This document shows, in pieces, positions 7,045 to 9,773 of a stretch of 9,773 nucleotides of DNA (the stretch's first letter is position 1; the number at the start of each line of letters is the position of its first letter). The notes under the pieces are model-generated. The model was not told the DNA's origin. It saw nothing but the letters and a program-made list of their open reading frames with translations, and ran no database searches. Where the stretch lies: positions 1 through 9,773 of the forward strand of contig JADGNM010000069.1 of NCBI GenBank assembly GCA_017883485.1, in the 5' to 3' direction. The DNA comes from Methanosarcina sp. (GTDB lineage: Archaea > Halobacteriota > Methanosarcinia > Methanosarcinales > Methanosarcinaceae). Made by a program: the position numbers and the translations under genes.

Positions 7045-7349
7045 TGCTGCTTGAGCATATCGGAAATGAACTTGACCTTACCGAGCGCCACCTGCTGGTG
7101 CTCAAAAAAGTGATTGAAGAAGCCCCCATCGGAATTCTGAAACTTGCAGATGTTACCGGGATGCAGAACCATAAAGTGCGCTACTCTCTCAGGGTCCTTG
7201 AACAGGCTCACCTTATTAAGCCCTCAGCCCAGGGTGCGGTACCGGGGGAGGCTGTCGCTAAGTTCCTGCAGGAATTTGAGCGGGAGCTTGAAAAAATCAA
7301 TGAGAAAGTATCCCGCATCCGGGAAATCGAAGCTTCCATCCCTAAATGA
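7044..7349 (+). CDS. small winged-helix transcriptional regulator
   Basis: Protein of 101 residues. A helix-turn-helix is visible at about 13-60: ERHLLVLKKVIEE, then GILKLADVTGMQNHKVRYSL as the two-helix unit, with LRVLEQAHLIKPS leading into a short wing. The last third (about 70-98) is a heptad-like, charged helix, FLQEFERELEKINEKVSRIR, probably a dimerising coiled coil. This matches the general form of small archaeal winged-helix regulators, but I cannot name the family. GAGG (7033-7036) lies seven bases before the ATG, inside the upstream gene, and the two genes overlap by one base. It is the last gene of the series, so it may regulate the FAH gene or the pyr/hem set. Its ligand and operator are unknown. 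Confidence 0.8.
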   Translation: MLLEHIGNELDLTERHLLVLKKVIEEAPIGILKLADVTGMQNHKVRYSLRVLEQAHLIKPSAQGAVPGEAVAKFLQEFERELEKINEKVSRIREIEASIPK

Positions 7350-7408
7350 AGTGGATTAATTTCCCTAAAATGAGGTAAATTCATTTATTGGAAATTTTCG
7401 GAAAAACG

Positions 7409-7423
7409 TTTTTTGATTTTTTT
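7409..7423 (+). terminator. T-rich archaeal terminator
   Basis: Runs of six T (7409-7414) and seven T (7417-7423) lie 60 bases past the regulator stop, on the coding strand. Oligo-T tracts without a required hairpin are the usual archaeal termination signal, so this probably ends the hemL-to-regulator transcript or its last segment. Confidence 0.6.
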
Positions 7424-7613
7424 CAAAGATTAAAACCTTACATATTTTTAAGAAAGTAACTTATCAAAGGCATACACAAACAAAGCCGCAGATAACGGAA
7501 AATAAACATCTTTGAAAGGCAAGTTTAATCGGCTTAAAGAAGGAACTGCTGAAAAGCTTGAGTTGACTCTCCAACATTATCCTTATATAATTTATCCCTT
7601 GGTCTTCTCATAT
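7424..7613. other. gap between convergent genes
   Basis: The stretch carries the second dispersed-repeat copy (7468-7527). A frame after it, from 7513 onward, reads KGKFNRLKEGTAEKLELTL and looks protein-like, but it has no start codon and is preceded by stops. It may be the tail of a decayed gene. No T-rich terminator for the minus-strand surface-protein gene is evident here. Confidence 0.35.
7468..7527. repeat. dispersed intergenic repeat, copy B
   Basis: Same orientation as copy A at 1635-1697, about 5.8 kb away, with the leading 19 bases identical and later single-base indels. Here the frame gives LSKAYTNKAADNGK then TAA. Both copies lie in gaps after the 3' end of a + strand gene. Confidence 0.7.
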
Positions 7614-8006
7614 TCAATGTCTTGCCCTTCTCAGAATTAACAGTGCTCCGCAAAGTGCCGGCACTGCCAGCCAGAACTCGAATCCGGGAGTTGCTGCTTT
7701 ATCATTTGGTGCCACTGGCGGCTGTTCTGCAGGTGCATTTGATGCTTGCATTGGCATTGCTTGCTCTGCTTGCGATTGAGCTTGTTCCCCTTGAGCTTGT
7801 TCCCCTTGAGCTTGTTCCCCTTGAGCTTGTCCCTCTTGAGTTTGTTCCTCTTTTTGTTCCTCGGCCTGTGGGACCTCTACAAAGAATGAAGTGTAGGGAG
7901 TTACAAAACCATATTCCAGTGACAGATTTTTAACTTCGGAGACGAGTTCGTGCGTTTCTCCTTCAACTTTAATCCTGTCAAGCCTGTTCATAATTGTATT
8001 GTAAGC
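7614..8006 (-). other. C-terminal segment beyond the TAG
   Basis: These 130 sense codons continue the vWA protein frame. ATG at 7991 could start a 125-residue piece, but no ribosome binding site precedes it and the piece would lack a signal peptide, though it carries an export-dependent sorting signal. It therefore makes sense only as part of the longer protein. Five sense codons (AYNTI) lie between the TAG and that ATG. Confidence 0.8.
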
Positions 8007-9626
8007 CTATTGCCTTGAAACGAAATTATTGGTGTCGACGGGTTGTGTGGGGAACTCATGTTCAAAAGTGTGTTTGCCGTTCCGTGTATTCCCATCCACG
8101 CTTGCAGTGATACTGGCCGCGTTCGGATCATATTTGCCGATTGTTATAAGTTCCGAGCCAGCAAAGAGGTTATCTCTTCCCGCAAGGACGGTCTGTGAAA
8201 CATTTCCGTCATAGGAGAACTTCAGATCGGATACCAGCGGTGTGGAAATGGTCTCATAGAAACCGCTGATGCCTGCTGCAGCTTCCGAAGTAGGTTCAAA
8301 GTACACGGCAGCGCCTCTGTTCTCAAGGCTAAGTGCCTGCAAGAAATCGAAATCATAATCGTGCTCCTCACCAAATGCAATTGTGAATATCGGTGCATTG
8401 GCTTTATTGGCTTGCAGCACATTATCCCTGATAGCTGCCGTTGATGTCACTCCTTCGGTAGGCATGCCGTCCGTAAGGAAGACTATGATAGGCACGTTAT
8501 CGCTTCCATTATAAAACATGCCAAGAGCCGTAGTCAGAGCAGCATTGATATTGGTCCCACCGTGATCGGTGACGTTAGTTACAGCTGCAATCGCTTTGCC
8601 TTTATTCTCACTGTTTGCAATTAAAATTTCGCTACTAAAGGGTTTGAGATCAGTATCAAAGAACACAACATTGAACCTGTCTCCTTCGGACAGATCCTCG
8701 ATTATCTCCGAAAAGGCTGTCTTAACCTGTTCAAGCTTCAAGCCATCCATTGAACCTGACTTATCTATGACAAATATAATGTCCTTGTTCAAGGGGGGTG
8801 TACCAATCTCCTCGGCAGTAGGGGAGAAGATGTGCATGAAGTACCCCTGGTCCCTGTCTTTATAGAAAAGCATGTTCCCATTAAGGGCGGTGTTTTCAGT
8901 CTTGAAAATTACCCTCATGTCCTGTGCCGGCAGGGTATTTGCAGTGTATTTGACCCGTGCATTGTTGGCATTAGGGTAAGTCACAGCTGACTTTAAGCCC
9001 GGGGTTTCCACACTCAGTACTTTCGTGGATGATCTGATATCAACGGACACGGTGAGATCTTTTACCTCATGGCTGCTGCGCAGGTACTGAACGTGCTCGT
9101 ATTCGCCAAGTGTTCTTGTCAGAGCCTGTTCATAGGTAAGCCGAACTATAATGCTCTGGTTGGGTTTGAAGTTCAGGGAATATGAGAATAGTTCCGAATC
9201 CCGAGTTTCCAAAAGACCTGCTGTCTTACCACCGGATGTGGCTTTTTCGAACTTTTGCTGTGCTTCTGCTTTCTTCAGGACGTCAGCCTTGTATTCCTTT
9301 CCGTCTATTATGAGTGAGAAACCTGAAAAGAATGCTTTTTTCGGTATCAGAAACTCAAACTTATCCGTAACTGATGCGTTGTTCCTGTTGTCAAGTTTTT
9401 CTTCTACTGTGGTTATCGAATAACCGTCATTGATCTGTGTGCTGATGCTAAGGTAATCTACTTCTGCAACAGGGCCGTTTTCTGGAATTGCAGAATCAGC
9501 AGGCTGCCCTCTCACATCTGATTTCACTTCGTCCGCACTTACAATTCCAACGTTTGTCGCCAGCATTCCTATAAATAGCGCAAATAGCGCAAATAGCGAG
9601 AGTAATGCTGCTTTGCTCAGGGTCAT
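7614..9626 (-). CDS. secreted VIT/vWA protein, PGF-CTERM anchored, in-frame TAG
   Basis: One reading frame of 671 codons, interrupted only by TAG at 8007-8009 (codon 540). Residues 1-31 form a signal peptide with a likely cut after IVSA. A VIT domain (about 55-180) and a von Willebrand A domain (about 281-460) follow, as in inter-alpha-inhibitor heavy-chain-like proteins. The MIDAS metal site is complete: D288, S290, S292 (DKSGS), T358 and D386 (TDG). Sequons N83, N156, N351, N373 and N475 suit a glycosylated surface protein. After the TAG come a conserved segment ending in YGFVTPYTSFFVEV, a GEQAQ repeat stalk (593-617) and PGF (647-649) with a hydrophobic span and RRAR, the archaeosortase signal. 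Stopping at TAG leaves 539 residues without an anchor. ATG 9626 is directly preceded by an in-frame TAA, so no longer start exists. The role is probably adhesion or envelope interaction. Confidence 0.85.
7776..7850 (-). repeat. 15-bp tandem repeat encoding GEQAQ stalk
   Basis: Three identical 15-base units (7776-7790, 7791-7805, 7806-7820; plus-strand TTGAGCTTGTTCCCC) are followed by two diverged ones (7821-7835, 7836-7850). On the coding strand they read EEQTQ, EGQAQ and three GEQAQ. The unit keeps the frame, so copy number can vary. It forms a polar spacer between the conserved domains and the cell-surface anchor. Confidence 0.9.
8007..8009 (-). other. in-frame TAG, candidate pyrrolysine codon
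   Basis: The coding strand reads FVSRQ, TAG, then AYNTIMNRLDRIKVEGE with no change of frame. Related proteins, as I recall them, have a pattern like F-x-x-R-L-W-A-Y here, so the TAG stands where TGG (Trp) is expected and is one base away from it. Methanosarcina can decode TAG as pyrrolysine. Readthrough is inferred, not shown. Confidence 0.55.
9573..9599 (-). repeat. 9-bp repeat in the signal peptide
   Basis: AAATAGCGC occurs twice (9573-9581, 9582-9590), with a third copy differing in its last base (9591-9599). On the coding strand this gives S-LFA-LFA-LF, lengthening the hydrophobic core of the signal peptide in steps of three residues. Confidence 0.8.
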
Positions 9627-9644
9627 TTATGCTGCACTCTCCAT
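9627..9644 (-). CDS. possible 5-codon leader ORF
   Basis: ATG GAG AGT GCA GCA TAA (MESAA) ends immediately before, and in the same frame as, the ATG of the vWA gene. Ribosomes finishing it could restart at 9626. It may be chance; there is no ideally placed ribosome site. Confidence 0.15.
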   Translation of the reverse strand: MESAA

Positions 9645-9666
9645 TTTGATGTTTAACTGATTTTAA

Positions 9667-9673
9667 CTCCTCC
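9667..9673 (-). promoter_or_regulatory. strong but displaced ribosome binding site
   Basis: The coding strand has GGAGGAG, a near-perfect anti-16S match, but the next ATG is 22 bases downstream and the accepted vWA start is 40 bases away. A weaker GGAG (9639-9642) lies 12 bases before ATG 9626. The strong site may serve a folded leader or be a remnant of an earlier start. Confidence 0.35.
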
Positions 9674-9708
9674 AAAAAGCTTGGTCGTCAATTTGTATTC
9701 GATTGATG

Positions 9709-9733
9709 TTATATAATATGTCTAATATATATT
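9709..9733 (-). promoter_or_regulatory. TATA-like promoter for the vWA gene
   Basis: Read on the minus strand there are two TATA-like stretches, AATATATATTA (9723-9733) and TATTATATAA (9709-9718). Using the usual spacing of about 25 bases, the nearer one would start transcription near 9690, giving a leader of roughly 60 bases that includes GGAGGAG. The start is inferred. Confidence 0.4.
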
Positions 9734-9773
9734 CGTACATGGGGAAACGGGGACCAAAATCAAAGTTTACTGA

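Noticed and set aside
7776..7850. CRISPR-like tandem repeats
   Set aside because: Units are 15 bp, contiguous, in frame within a gene, and have no spacers.
7622..7933. Plus-strand frame with repeated PLELV
   Set aside because: It is the antisense reading of the GEQAQ repeats and anchor of the vWA protein, with no independent support.
7991..8009. Frameshift or two separate genes in the vWA locus
   Set aside because: Codon counting shows the upstream and downstream parts are in the same frame, separated by exactly one TAG and five sense codons; the second ATG lacks a ribosome site.
1..9773. tRNA, rRNA or riboswitch genes
   Set aside because: I saw no cloverleaf with a T-arm GTTCRA motif, no rRNA-like blocks and no riboswitch core that I recognise.

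Overview
The window looks like Methanosarcina or a close relative. The genes are archaeal in type: a tetrahydromethanopterin-linked Fae protein, class 1B dihydroorotate dehydrogenase with PyrK, C5-pathway tetrapyrrole genes, GGTGA/GAGG ribosome binding sites and a PGF-CTERM surface protein. The intergenic DNA is long and AT-rich. TAG is used sparingly and once falls in frame inside a conserved gene, which fits an organism that can translate TAG as pyrrolysine. The genus is inferred; no rRNA or tRNA is present to confirm it.

Layout. 1-696 is mostly non-coding, with inverted repeats and a possible protein remnant at the left edge. 697-1200 (+) is a divergent, stand-alone formaldehyde-activating enzyme paralogue (Fae). 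1201-2132 is a long gap holding several inverted repeats, one copy of a dispersed repeat (1635-1697) and a 114-bp element with MITE-like ends (1927-2040). From 2133 to 7349 six + strand genes follow closely: hemL, hemC, pyrD, pyrK, a fumarylacetoacetate-hydrolase-family (FAH) gene and a small winged-helix regulator. pyrD/pyrK and FAH/regulator each share one base in a TGATG stop/start overlap. 7350-7613 holds a T-rich terminator and the second dispersed-repeat copy. 7614-9626 (-) is a large secreted VIT + vWA protein facing the operon, and 9627-9773 is its leader and promoter.

Function. HemL and HemC make 5-aminolevulinate and hydroxymethylbilane for the siroheme, corrinoid, F430 and haem precursors. 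HemB and HemA, which also belong to that route, are not in the window. PyrD and PyrK form the electron-transferring dihydroorotate dehydrogenase of UMP synthesis. The FAH-family enzyme probably handles an acylpyruvate or oxaloacetate-like acid, and the downstream regulator may control the cluster.

The most interesting feature is the minus-strand surface protein. It reads in one continuous frame from signal peptide to C-terminal PGF-CTERM anchor except for a single in-frame TAG at 8007-8009. From memory of the family, a tryptophan is expected there. Stopping at TAG would give a secreted protein without an anchor. Reading TAG as pyrrolysine would give the full anchored protein of 670 residues. 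This could be a pyrrolysine-dependent switch of surface anchoring, a tolerated TGG-to-TAG mutation, or an ordinary nonsense mutation. hemC also ends in TAG, with a TAA two codons later, so readthrough there would be harmless.
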